From NCBI GenBank assembly GCA_949825045.1, contig OX463827.1, positions 1,696,501 through 1,760,500 of the forward strand: DNA of 64,000 nucleotides, written 5' to 3'. Shown here piece by piece: positions 1 to 12,300 of the stretch. The notes beneath the pieces are model-generated. The model made no database searches. It was not told the DNA's origin and was given only the letters and a program-made list of their open reading frames with translations. This DNA comes from Argyresthia goedartella (Eukaryota; Arthropoda; Insecta; Lepidoptera; Argyresthiidae). The translations under genes were made by a program, and so were the position numbers. Numbering within the stretch: position 1 is the first letter of the stretch; each line of letters starts with the position of its first letter.

Positions 1-115
1 GACAAAAGAGAGGTTTATTTTCGTTATTTCTCTGATCGGACTCGAATCCAGATCCTCCCGATTTCCGAGGCAGAACCTCAACCAGATGGCCACAGAAGTA
101 GGGAAGCGCTCCCAA
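1..115 (-). repeat. tRNA-derived SINE head (partial)
   Basis: Read on the minus strand, this stretch has a pol III A-box-like TGGCCATCTGGTTGAGG and, about 25 bases later, a B-box-like GGATTCGAGTCC, the spacing of a tRNA-derived SINE promoter. It runs off the window edge, so its tail is not visible. It lies in an intron of the LOTUS/Tudor gene. A true tRNA gene is unlikely because no cloverleaf forms around the boxes. Confidence 0.5.
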
Positions 116-213
116 CAGTGGAGGTTTCACCCTGTGTAAGCCGGTATGCACACGGAGCAACTGAAATGGAACTGAACAGTAATTTGAATGACTAAGTAGT
201 TCACGTGAGTTAC

Positions 214-321
214 CTCGCCGACGCTGAGCTCGATCATGTCTCCGGGCGCGATGTCGTCGAGCGCGACGGAGGGGATGGAGTCCACGTAGTGCATGCAGTC
301 CTCCGGGAACACGGATGGGTC
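214..321 (-). CDS. LOTUS/Tudor gene, coding exon 6
   Basis: A 36-codon exon in phase 0 on both sides. On the minus strand the acceptor is TTGGCAG/GACCC and the donor GGCGAG/GTAACT. It is acidic and contains PEDCMHYVDSIP and APGDMIELSVGE. It joins in frame to the exon ending at 9250. The next exon is outside the window. Confidence 0.75.
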
Positions 322-3300
322 CTGCCAACACAAATAAACAAATAATTAATAAAATCATTTTAGAGGAAAATCTTACACAAATCGGATTAGGCCCATAGGC
401 TTGTGTTATGGATACTGAGTCTAGGCGACGATATACTTAATCGAGATAAATACTTATGTAAACACATAGAAAACATCCAACACTAAGAAATAAATATTCA
501 TGCTAATCACACAAATATTTGCCCTTAGCGAGATTCGAACCCAGGACCGTCACCTTCGTAGGCAGGACCACTAGCCGCTAGGCTAAACCGGTTGTCAAAT
601 ACCGATAGTTACATTCTATTCGGCAGGTTGGACAAAGTTTGGAATCTTAGCTATCCAAACTATCCAGTGTTGAATGCAGAGATCGGCAGTTGCGGTAATA
701 AAAGGAAAGGTTCTTCGCTCTTTCATCTGAATTACAGAAGTACAGCTGAAATACCCACCTTGGTCTACCCATATCATAACATCAATACCATAGTATGCTA
801 ACAAAAGGAAGATTAAACTCAGTGATTCTCCCTCGAGATTACACATAATTACTTGTAGTAACGTCCAGTTGCTGCCATTGTACACAAGATTTAAAGCTAA
901 AAAGTAAATAGCTGAAATAAATTTTAGCGGTAAAACAAGTTTTTTACATCCCTATGTAAACCTACCCGGCATCGCCCATCACTAATTTTCTTCATACACG
1001 TTTCTTGTGGCGGCCATTTTGTACGCATAAAATTCTTCTTTAATCTTTTAATTGTGAATTTATAGTTTAAAAACAAGGTTCCAGTTGTTTTTGAAATGGG
1101 AAAACGAAAAAGAAGCGAGGATCGAATCGCTCGGAAGATAAGAAGATTAGAGAAGAAAAGAGCGCGTCTCCTGCGCGAGCGTCGTCGGAGCGCTTCGGAG
1201 GCGTCGTCCGAGACGTCAAATGATGATTATCATCAAGACACCCCTCAGCATACAGTCTACGATGAGCCAGTAGTCCAAATGGAAGGCAAGTCAACATAAT
1301 CAGCCATTCTTACATAGGCCGGTCGGTTTTTTGTGGTACTTGAGTTTAATCTGCATGGTTAAACCGACCAGATGTTACTTTAGGTCAATCCGTGAGATTG
1401 ACCACAGTATCAAGGTTTTCCACCATACCTATGAGTTTATTCTGCATGGATATTCCCTGGTGTGAATTCAATCTGGATCTCAGATTGTCAGGCAATGTGA
1501 ATACACTTGCTGCTTGTCTACTGGCCAATCTCAGTCTATGGCAAGACATACACATCACCTCTGTGTACACACTGCATGTCTGTACCTTGGTGTAGTTGCA
1601 ACGCTCAAACAATACAGGCCTGTCAAGGATATTTGGATGCCCTAAGTTTGGTATTGTGGTTTTTTGTTTTTACAGAAGCTGAGCCAGAGTTACCTATAGT
1701 GAATAACAATCCTGTGAACGACAACCCAGTGAATGAAAACCTAATGAATGACAACCCAATGATCGACCCAGTGAATGATATTTCTCCAGAAATATTGTCC
1801 ATTCTGGGGGAAGAACCCAATGTGGAGGATATTGGTTTCGGTCCGAAGATAAATGATCATGTGGCCACAAGGTGGTCAAAGATATTGACACATGGACTCC
1901 AAAATGAGACAAAAAAGGAAATATGTAACCGGCACATTCCAGAAAATTTAAAACTTGCCAAAGCCCCGGATATGAATCCCGAACTCTTACAAGCTGCTTC
2001 TGACCTTGTCAAGAAAAGAGATATTTACTTGGTGGAAAACCAAAATCAAATGGCTAAAGTAATAACATGTATTGGTGATGCAATTTCTCTAGCAATAAGA
2101 GCATAAAGAGGCTGGTAGGGAAAACCTACTTAAAGTACTAAGTGATGCTGGACGTCTGGCTTGCCACGTCCACCACGCACAAACCATGTCCAGAAGGCAC
2201 TTCATAAGGACATGCCTTAACAAAGAGGACAGTATGAATATAAAGGATCTACCTCGGGACCACCTGCTTTTCGGTTCGAACTTGTCCGAAAAAAGAAAAA
2301 ATATGAAAATTATTAACAGGGTTGGTACGGAAATGAAGGCACCTGCTCCGAGACCCAAACCAGTCACTGAAAACGCTCTGCCCACTACATCCAGGGCTTT
2401 AAACTGGAGGGGCCCGCCACCGCCGCCTCCACCGCCTCGGCGCGCGTACCCGAGGCCGAACTCGACGGCTGGTGGGCGCAGACAGCAGCAGCCGCCGCCA
2501 CCGACGCCGGCCCCGCAGCCGCAACAGCGCCAATACTATCAAGCTCCGCGACCCAGCAGGACGTCGCGACGCTAACTCAGGCGGGTACTTTACCCTACTT
2601 TTATAAAAATTGGGTGGCTATGACGAACGATGGCATAGTACTGTCTTGGATTTCGGGCCTTCGTTTGCCTATTTCTACTGAAATACATCAGCTGAAGGCC
2701 CCTTATAATATTCCTGAATCAAATTGTTACAAGCACTCCATGAATATGGAATTGTCTAGACTTTTAGAAATAGGTGCTATCAAAAAATGTAATCCTTGTC
2801 AGGATCAATTCTTATCAAAGATTTTTCTTATTGAAAAGGAGAATGGCAAAAAGAGGTTCATACTCAATTTAAAGAAATTAAATGAGTTTATACCTGCACC
2901 TCATTTTAAGTTAGAGGATTACCGCACTGCAATGAAGCTTATTTCTAAAGACTGCTTTATGTGCTCAATTGATCTCAAAGATGCTTACTTTTCTCTGGCT
3001 ATTGACAAAAATGACAGAAAATTCCTTCGCTTTGAGTGGTTAGGAGAGATATATGAATTTCAAGTTCTACCCTTTGGGTTGAACATTGCCCCTTTAGTAT
3101 TTACCAAACTTATGCGTCCTGTGATGCAATATTTACGCAGCCAGGGTTTCATTTCGGTTATTTACTTAGATGACCTGTTTTTGATAGGACATTCTTATCT
3201 TGAATGCAAGAATAATTTCTTAATAACTAAACAATTATTGGAATCTTTGGGCTTTACCATTAATCGGGAAAAAAGTGTTTGTACCCCTTCTCAGAAAATA

Positions 3301-6300
3301 AAATTCTTGGGTTTTATTTTTGACTCTGTAAACTTTACTATTAGCATAACTGATGAGAAGAGAGAGAAAATTAAAAAAGAGGTTTTAAATTACTTATCCA
3401 TACAAAGATGCAAAGTTCGCCACTTCGCACACTTCATTGGTCTTTTAGTTTCAGCTTGCCCGGGTGTCCCATATGGATGGCTATATACCAAAAACTTTGA
3501 AAGAACAAAGTTCCTCTGTTTAAAACAAAATAATGATGACTATGATTCGCATCTTACCATTCCAAAATCATTGTCAGAGGATCTCACTTGGTGGCTGCAT
3601 AATATAGACTCATGTCAAAATCCTATTCGAACTGGCAATTATAAACTGGAGATTTTCTCCGATGCATCTCGGACAGGTTGGGGAATAAAATGTTTAAGTG
3701 ACTCTGCAAGTGGTCAATGGTCAAACACAGAATTAGAAGAACATATCAATTCCTTAGAACTTAGAGCAGCTTTTTTCGGTTTAAAAATCTATGCAAAAGA
3801 ATATCAAAACTGTGAAATTCTTTTAAGGATAGACAACACTACCGCTATAGCTTATATAAACAGGATGGGCGGTATTCAATACCCTCACCTCACTAAAATC
3901 AGTAGGGAAATATGGCAATGGTGTGAGCAGAGGCAGCTCTTCATCTTTGCATCTTATATCAGCTCCAAAGAAAACTACTCTGCAGATGCTGAATCTCGGC
4001 GAATTCACGCAGACGTAGAATGGCAACTTAGTAATGTAGCATTCAAAACCATATGTGAAAAATTCAGCAAACCTGAAATAGACCTGTTTGCTAGCCGTCT
4101 AAATAATAAATGCCCAAAGTTCATTTCGTGGCACAGAGACCCAGAGGCCTTTACAGTAGATGCTTTTACAATATCATGGCATGGATATTTATTTTATGCC
4201 TTTCCACCATTCTGCCTTATTCTTCGAGTTATACAGAAAATAATTCATGATAAAGCTACGGGTATCGTGGTGGTGCCATGGTGGCCCACACAGCCGTGGT
4301 TCCCCCTTTTCAGAAAATACCTTGTATCTGAGTACATTGAATTCCCCCCTAACATTCATTTATTATCATCTCCTTTCAGTCACGAGCACAAACTCCAGAG
4401 GAGCCTTACCTTGGTAGCAGGACTGCTATCAGGCAAAAGTATCTGAATCAGGGCATTTCTGTAGAATCAATAGAGGTGATATTAGCATCTTTATCAGATA
4501 ACACCATCAAACAATACAATCCGTGCCTTAGGCAATGGCATCAGTTTTGCCAGGAAAATGAAATTGATTTTTATAGAGCATCAGTTTCAGATGTGTTAAA
4601 ATTTTTGACAAAATTATATAATAGGGGCTGTAAATATGGCACTTTAAATAGTACTAAATCTGCTCTAGCTCTTGTGCTGGGGACCAGCATAATGAATGAC
4701 TGCGTAATCAAGCGTTTCATGAAGGGAGTTTTCAAATTGCGTACTCCTTTACCAAGATATAACCTAACTCGGGATCCCGAAAATGTATTAAATTACGTAG
4801 GTGGGTTATTTCCTAATGAATCTTTGTCTTTTGAAACATTGTCAAAAAAACTTGCCACTTTACTGGCTCTTGTAACGGCTCATCGCGTCCAAACTTTATC
4901 GCTTATTCGCATTAGTAATATAAAACAGATGTCGGACAAGATTGTCATACATATACCGGATAAGATTAAAACATCCGCTATAAATAGATCTCAACCCATG
5001 CTTATACCACCATATTTCAGTGATAAACCCTCTATTTGCCCTGCTAGATCTTTAGAACATTACTTACAGAAATCAGCAAATAAGAGACCCAATGATTGTG
5101 ATTTTCTCTTTATTACTTATAAGAAACCTTTTAGAAAAGTTTCTTCCCAGACATTGAGTCGATGGATGAAGGTCACTTTAAGCGAGAGTGGTATTGACAC
5201 CTCCATATTCGGTGCGCACAGCACCCGTCACGCAGCCACCTCCGCCGCGAAGAGGCTTGGCGTGAGCCTGGATCTTATAAGAAAGACTGCAGGTTGGTCA
5301 GGCAACTCTGCCACCTTTGCCAGATTCTATAATAGAGAAGTTGCTACGGAGTCATCTGAATCCTTTGCCCGCACTCTCTGCGGAGTGACCCCGAAACATT
5401 GATTTTATTTAATATACAGGGTGTCCCGTAAGTAGTGGTCCAACGTTAAAGGGAAGACAGCTTGCCTTATTTCCTAAAACCAATTTAAATATAATAAAAA
5501 AAAAACGTAGGGTTACCATGTTATTTTTTTTCCCTGGAATTTCCCATTTCGTCTTCCGTACATCGTGTTTTTTAATGCTGACGCTGCTAAGAATAACATT
5601 TCCAAGATTTTATTTTTGTAGAATAAAGCTAAATAGTTTATCAATGTAACCAAATAACAGTTTTGTTACTATCTGTTACTAATGGCTTGGAAAAAATCTT
5701 AAACAAAAAAAATATTTGTTCCGCCTTCAGATGACAGAAATTTAAAAAAAATCTCATGCAAAAAAAATGTATGACATTGAACTGAACCATTCTTTTAAAA
5801 ACTTGTACACCTACCCAGCTTTGTAAATTGGAATAAAAACTAAGTCTAGGCTTTGTCGTTACAAAGTAATTGCTATTTATCTAAAAAGTGGCGCTAATTT
5901 TAAATAATTGAATAAAAAGAAAAAATATGCGTTAAACTTATTGTAGTGTCTAAACTGTCTGCCTATGAGCTTGAATCACTAAGATAGACACAATTTTTTA
6001 TTTAGCTTTATGAATCAAGTTTCTACCGCTCAATCTACATTTAACATAAGATACTTATTGCAGGTATGTCAATAATCCATTTCATTTTAAACAAATTAGG
6101 TCTTATTAAAAAATAAAACAGTTAAGTAAATAAAAAATTATATTGATACAACACACACACAATTATAAAATTACAAAAGATGCTTAAATTGCCGTCCTCT
6201 TGCAATAATGCAAACTCTGCATCTCCTAATGAAAGAAGCTCTTAGACGCCTCGCGAAATTGCCTGCGTTTATTTCCGCTAAATTTATTTTAAATTGGTAT

Positions 6301-9300
6301 TGGCTCTTGTCTTCTCTCATTAAACGTGGGTTAATTAATTGCCAACTGTGCAAGTTATGTAAGTTGAGATATCCATCACGTCTACACGAGGATTCATCAC
6401 TCCAAAGTATTTTATTAAAAAACTGTGGGTCTTCCTCATTCATGTTCAACATTCGTCGACAGAAATACACTCTTGCAGCGTAATCTCTTGGCTGAAGCGT
6501 TTGGACACGTTGAACGTGATATGAGTGCAACCGGTACACTTTTAGAATTTTATGCACCGTTGTTCTTGGTATACCGGTGCGTCGTGCTATGGTGCGCACT
6601 GAAAGCGAGGGATCTTCTTCGATTTCTCTCAATACTATTAAATCGTTATCAACATGCCGCGGTCTTCCTTCACCAGCACCACCAATTCCGGTACCAAGAA
6701 TCCTTCCCTCAAGAAGGGCGTTATGCACTCGAAGAAAAACGCGATGATCGGGGTAACTCTCCATATTCGGGAATCTTTCTCGGTACAATCTTGCGGCGGC
6801 CCTGGCGTTTTGTCTTGCTTCTCCATAAATTAAATGCATGTAACAGTACTCACGTGGCGTGAAACGAGGCATTACAATGACTTATGTTTTTTGCCAACAG
6901 AACACCAAACAAACGAAACTTATTCACAATGTGTATCAGAGTCCGTGAGATCGCCAAGTCGATAATTCCAAGTAACAAACAGTTCCAAAATCGATAAGAA
7001 AATCAATGTCCGATTTCAAAGCACAGGTCGAGATTGGAGCAGAAATTTTCAGGCCGGGGTATGAATAGTTGTCTTACGTCCGTATCGAAGTTACCACAAA
7101 TCACAACTAACTGGGAGGAAACGGGGGCTGAGGGAGCGGGCGGTTGTGTCCCGCCCCGACCATCGCGCGCGCCATACCCCGCACTCTCCCCTCTCTCCCC
7201 GGCAAGATTCCTTGACATCGTAAACAAAAGATCCAAAGGAAAAAAAACCTGTTTGGCGACAAACTGAACTGTTACCGATAGCGGTGGCGCCACTGTCTTC
7301 GCTCTATAGACACTTGCCAGTGAGATCAGCGTATAAGTTCAGCTTTCAGTCGCAGGACATGATTTGTGGCGCGGACTCTATCCACGCTCTAGCTTTTTCT
7401 ACCTGATGTGATGACTAAACTTTTCAACGACCCAAGGCATCACATGACTCTTAGGTTTGGAAGTTTATTACCATGGCATGAGATTCGTGGCTAAGGAAGT
7501 CATAAAAATATTGTAATACACATTTTGCTTATTATTAATATTTTTAAATAAGCGCCACTTTTCAGATATTTTGCAATAACTTTGTAACAACAAAGCCTAG
7601 ACTAAGTTTTTATAGCAATTTACAAAGCTGGGTAGGTGTACAAGTTTTTAAAAGAATGGTTCAGTTGTTCAGTTCAGTTGTGTTGTATCAATATAATTTT
7701 TTATTTACTTAACTGTTTTATTTTTTAATAATACCTAATTTGTTTAAAATGAAATGGATTATTGACATACCTGCAATAAGTATCTTATGTTAAATGTAGA
7801 TTGAGCGGTAGAAACTTGATTCATAAAGCTAAATAAAAAATTGTGTCTATCTTAGTGATTCAAGCTCATAGGCAGACAGTTTAGACACTACAATAAGTTT
7901 AACGCATATTTTTTCTTTTTATTCAATTATTTAAAATTAGCGCCACTTTTTAGATAAATAGCAATTACTTTGTAACGACAAAGCCTAGACTTAGTTTTTA
8001 TTCCAATTTACAAAGCTGGGTAGGTGTACAAGTTTTTAAAAGAATGGTTCAGTTCAATGTCATACATTTTTTTTGCATGAGATTTTTTTTAAATTTCTGT
8101 CATCTGAAGGCGGAACAAATATTTTTTTTGTTTAAGATTTTTTCCAAGCCATTAGTAACAGATAGTAACAAAACTGTTATTTGGTTACATTGATAAACTA
8201 TTTAGCTTTATTCTACAAAAATAAAATCTTGGAAATGTTATTCTTAGCAGCGTCAGCATTAAAAAACACGATGTACGGAAGACGAAATGGGAAATTCCAG
8301 GGAAAAAAAATAACATGGTAACCCTACGTTTTTTTTTTATTATATTTAAATTGGTTTTAGGCAATAAGGCAAGCTGTCTTCCCTTTAACGTTGGACCACT
8401 ACTTACGGGACACCCTGTATAATGCTCTTGCAGAGCTTATTTTTAGTTTTGATAGACACAATTTGTAAGTCTATGTTGTTACTTTTGTTATCTATTGTTA
8501 ATTGAGCTTGTTAGAATATTTGTGAAGTGCAATAAATGCTCGATTTTTTCAATTATTTCAATTATTGATTTTATTGATTTTACAAACCTAAAGGACCTAA
8601 AACACATCTATTTCGTATAATGTCATCTCTAAACATCTACAAGTAATTATGTGTAATCTCGAGGGAGAATCACTGAGTTTAATAGAAAATCAAACGAACT
8701 TACCTGTAAGTGAAGTTCGATGACTATTAAACGAGGTGATTCTCCCGAAGAGATTACAACCCACCCTACCCTATTCTAAATATTTAAAAATATTTTGCAA
8801 GTATAGCCCTGAAGATATTATTTGCACGAAATAGATTTCTGGCCGATTGGTCAACGTGTATGAAGAAAATTAGTGATGGGCGATGCCGGGTAGGTTTACA
8901 TAGGGATGTAAAAAACTTGTTTTACCGCTAAAATTTATTTCAGCTATTTACTTTTTAGCTTTAAATCTTGTGTACAATGGCAGCAACTGGACGTTACTAC
9001 AAGTAATTATGTGTAATCTCTTCGGGAGAATCACCTCGTTTAATAGTCATCGAACTTCACTTACAGGTAAGTTCGTTTGATTTTCTATTATGGCCGGTAT
9101 CACATTGACTGTCTCGAGCAAACAATGCGGAGAAATGTGGACTGCACGTTAAACTACAGCCAGTATAACGTGCAGTCGTTCGCTCCGAGCAGCCAAGCAG
9201 CACGTATCTGCAGCTCGACCGGCCTCAAGTATCGAGCAGGGGCACTCACAAACTCGATCCCGGGCAGCGCGTCGTCCCAGCGGTCGGGCGCGGGGTCGGG

Positions 9301-12300
9301 CTCGGCGGGCGGGACGGGCGCGCGCAGACGCAGACGCCGCGGCGGCGCCACCTCGGCGACGGGCACACGCGCGTCCCACACGCGCCAGTCTCCCGTCGGG
9401 TCGGGCCGCGTGAGCCGGATCACGTCCGACAGCGCGCGGACCAGCGCGTGGATGGACGACGCCAGCCCGAGGCGTTCGACGGGCACTTCGCGACCGTAGC
9501 GCTCCCTGCATACAATAACATTATTTTCTAACCGAGATTACAACGGTAGATTAAGCAATAACTATAAATTTAAAACACCTCCGACACAAAATAAAACTTT
9601 ACGGCTAAAATTTTGTTCACCTGTTGAATGGCATATACAGGGTTACAGGAAAAGTCGACCTAGATCCGTTAAGGGCGTGTAGTACACATCATTTCTAAAT
9701 GATTTCACTATGGAACACCCCATCCTAAACTTAACCGTTTTCGAGATATTCGAGATTTATTTATTTTTATGAAAATGCCCAATTTTTCGGCTATTGAATT
9801 GAATATTTTGTTTTTTTCTGACTCTAATGATTATTTTTTTGGTTTTTTACATGAAGAATGAGATGCTTAATGACCTCAATGACTAAAATTGCACGTAAGT
9901 TAACTAAATAGGTCATTGTAGACGATCGAAACTTAAGAAAATAAGTACAAATTATAAAAAAAAATATTTCTTTTCTGGATATCTCAAAATATTATTATGG
10001 CACTTGCTCTGCAGATGTGCTTAAAAACATCTACATTTTATCAGCTATCCAACGAGGAACCTAGGGTTGTATTTAAACTCATAGAAAAAAACATAGTTGA
10101 AAAGGTTCAGGTAGTAGGTCTAACGGGTCCCTCGGCTATTGTCCTTCAAGTTAATCCGGTGCGTGTGAGCGAGACAACTTACGATTTATGCAGGTGAGAG
10201 TGAGAAAAATAATGTGCAAAAACAAGTTTGGGGATACAACATGCCCATTGTTTTGTATTTGGTTGTTTGTTTGCTTGCCATCCATTTTAGTCTGCTCATG
10301 CGATTCGTCCATGGTAGATGCGAATTATTGTGCTTTCGGATTCCCACCCGACTTGGCTTTGTTTCTGGACTGATTTTTCTAACTGTGACTACTGTTCTTG
10401 TTTACTGGACTCTGATTTGTGCTTGTGATACTGGACTGTTGAAAATGGCAACATACTCGAACGAAGAATATGCGGATATGCTTATCTGCTACGGATACTG
10501 CATTTGCGTGTCCGCACGAGCTCGGACTGAGTACATACGACGCTATCCCGACCGTCGAGTACCTGATGTGAGCGTTTTCGACGGAGTTTACCGACGAATT
10601 CGTGAAACTGGCTCTGTTTCGCGACGACGTACGGACTTAGGAAGACCACGTGTCATTGATGACGACTAGGAACAAGACAACGAAATCGTAGAACGGTTCA
10701 GAAGAGACCCAACCACTTCGACCAATATTGTTGCCCTTGAACTGGGCCTAACTCAGTGGAAAGTGTGGTTTACGGTTCATACGGCAGGCCTGTATCCATA
10801 CCACTACACGCCGGTACATGAAATTGAAGAAGGAGATCCCGCGAGATGTATGGACTTCTGCAGATTTATGCTCATTGCAGATATCGAGGACCCGAATTTC
10901 CTAAAATTAATATTGTGGACAGATGAATCCAAATTCGATAAGGACGGTATTACTTACTAATTATCATAACGCACACTTTTGGGCTCCTAAAGAACTAGGC
11001 AATCCAAATAAGAAAAGAGTAAAGGGGTCACAACGACGATTTAGTGTAAATGTGTGGATGGGCATCATTTCCAACCATTTGATTGGGCCTTACTTTCTTC
11101 CAGACAATCTCAATGGTGAAACTTATGAAAATTTCTTAAGAGGTGACTTAGGTGACCTACTAGATGATCTCCCATTACAATTACTGCGGGACATGTGGTT
11201 TCAACATGATGGCTGTCCTGCTCATTTCAGAAGAAGCGTTAGGGAATGGTTGGACACTAACTATCCTAACAAATGGATTGGACGAGGTGGGCCTTTACCC
11301 TGGCCAGCAAGAAGTCCCGACCTGACTCCCATGGATTTTTATGTATGGGGGCACATGAAGAGCCTCGTTTACAGTGAGCCCAACCCCATATCGTCAGTGG
11401 AAGTTCTCAAAGAAAGGATAATTAATGCTGCTAACGACATAAGAAGAACATTAACCACTGGTGTAGTGAAAAGTGGACTAGTTGAGCGATCGACGATCTG
11501 AACAAAAAAATGCTATAAAAATTGAATGATCTCTAGGTCAGGATAGCGGGACATCGATGGATGGTGAAGGTTGTACCTAGCCGAGGGAGGCCTATGTTCA
11601 GTAATGGAAGCCAGTAGGCTGAAATGATGATGCTAAACTTAAGTCAAATTAATTAGATTAAATAAGCGCTATTTATTCTGACTGCCATGTAGCCTTAGAA
11701 ACTAAGTTTCACCTTTGAGGTTAATAAATACCCTAGAGTGCTATACCTCGTTGGATAGCTGATAAAATTTAGATGTTTTTAAGCACATCTGCAGAGCAAG
11801 TGCCATAATATTTTTTTGAGATATCCAGAAAAGTTTTTTTTTTTTATAATTTGTACTTATTTTCTTAGGTTTCGATCGTCTACAATGACCTATTTAGTTA
11901 ACTTACTTGCAATTTTAGTCATTGAGGTCATTAAGCATCTCATTCTTCATGTAAAAAACCAAAAAAAATAATCGTTAGAGTCAAAAAAAATCAAAATATT
12001 CAATTCAATAGCCGAAAAATTGGGCATTTTCATAAAAAAAAAAAAACTCGAATATCTTAAAACGGTTAAGTTTAGGATGGGGGGTTCCATAGTGAAATCA
12101 TTTAGAAATTATGTGTACTACACGCCCTTAACGGATCTAGGTCGACTTTTCCTGTAACCCTGTATATAATTTGTCGTTGTTTATACGGATTTAAATGCAC
12201 GTTGAGAAAATTCATTTTTGAGCATCAAAAATTCGAAGGGTCTGTTCGAAATGACACTAGCGCAATATAACTGACGATATATCCTATGAAATTGTGACCT

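Larger units (their letters stand above)
812..9090 (+). mobile_element. Full-length DIRS-type tyrosine-recombinase retrotransposon
   Basis: The element carries gag-like, RT/RNase H and tyrosine recombinase genes in DIRS order. Its ends are inverted repeats (835-1000 and 8855-9020, 166 bp, identical by eye). Near the right end an internal complementary region (8637-8758) is complementary to the right end followed directly by the left end, the classic circle-junction template of DIRS elements. No integrase, protease or LTR is present, as expected. A 3005-bp DNA transposon sits at 5415-8419; without it the element is about 5.3 kb, normal for the group. It lies inside an intron of the LOTUS gene, on the opposite strand. 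Confidence 0.9.
9636..12164 (+). mobile_element. DD41D-type Tc1/mariner-superfamily element with about 410-bp TIRs
   Basis: The ends read TACAGGGTTACAGGAAAAG inward, with TA duplications at 9634-9635 and 12165-12166. Inverted repeats are 9636-10057 and 11756-12164. The interior carries a broken transposase on the plus strand. It shares its first seven terminal bases with the elements at 5415, 40035 and 53077. It lies between exons 5 and 4 of the LOTUS gene. Confidence 0.85.

Noticed and set aside
527..600. A tRNA gene
   Set aside because: A and B boxes are present but the rest does not fold as a tRNA and leads into a SINE body found elsewhere in the window.
9149..9511. Several long open frames on both strands
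   Set aside because: They are shadows of the very GC-rich LOTUS gene exon 5, where few stop codons occur in any frame; only the minus frame with GREVPVERLG fits the spliced gene.
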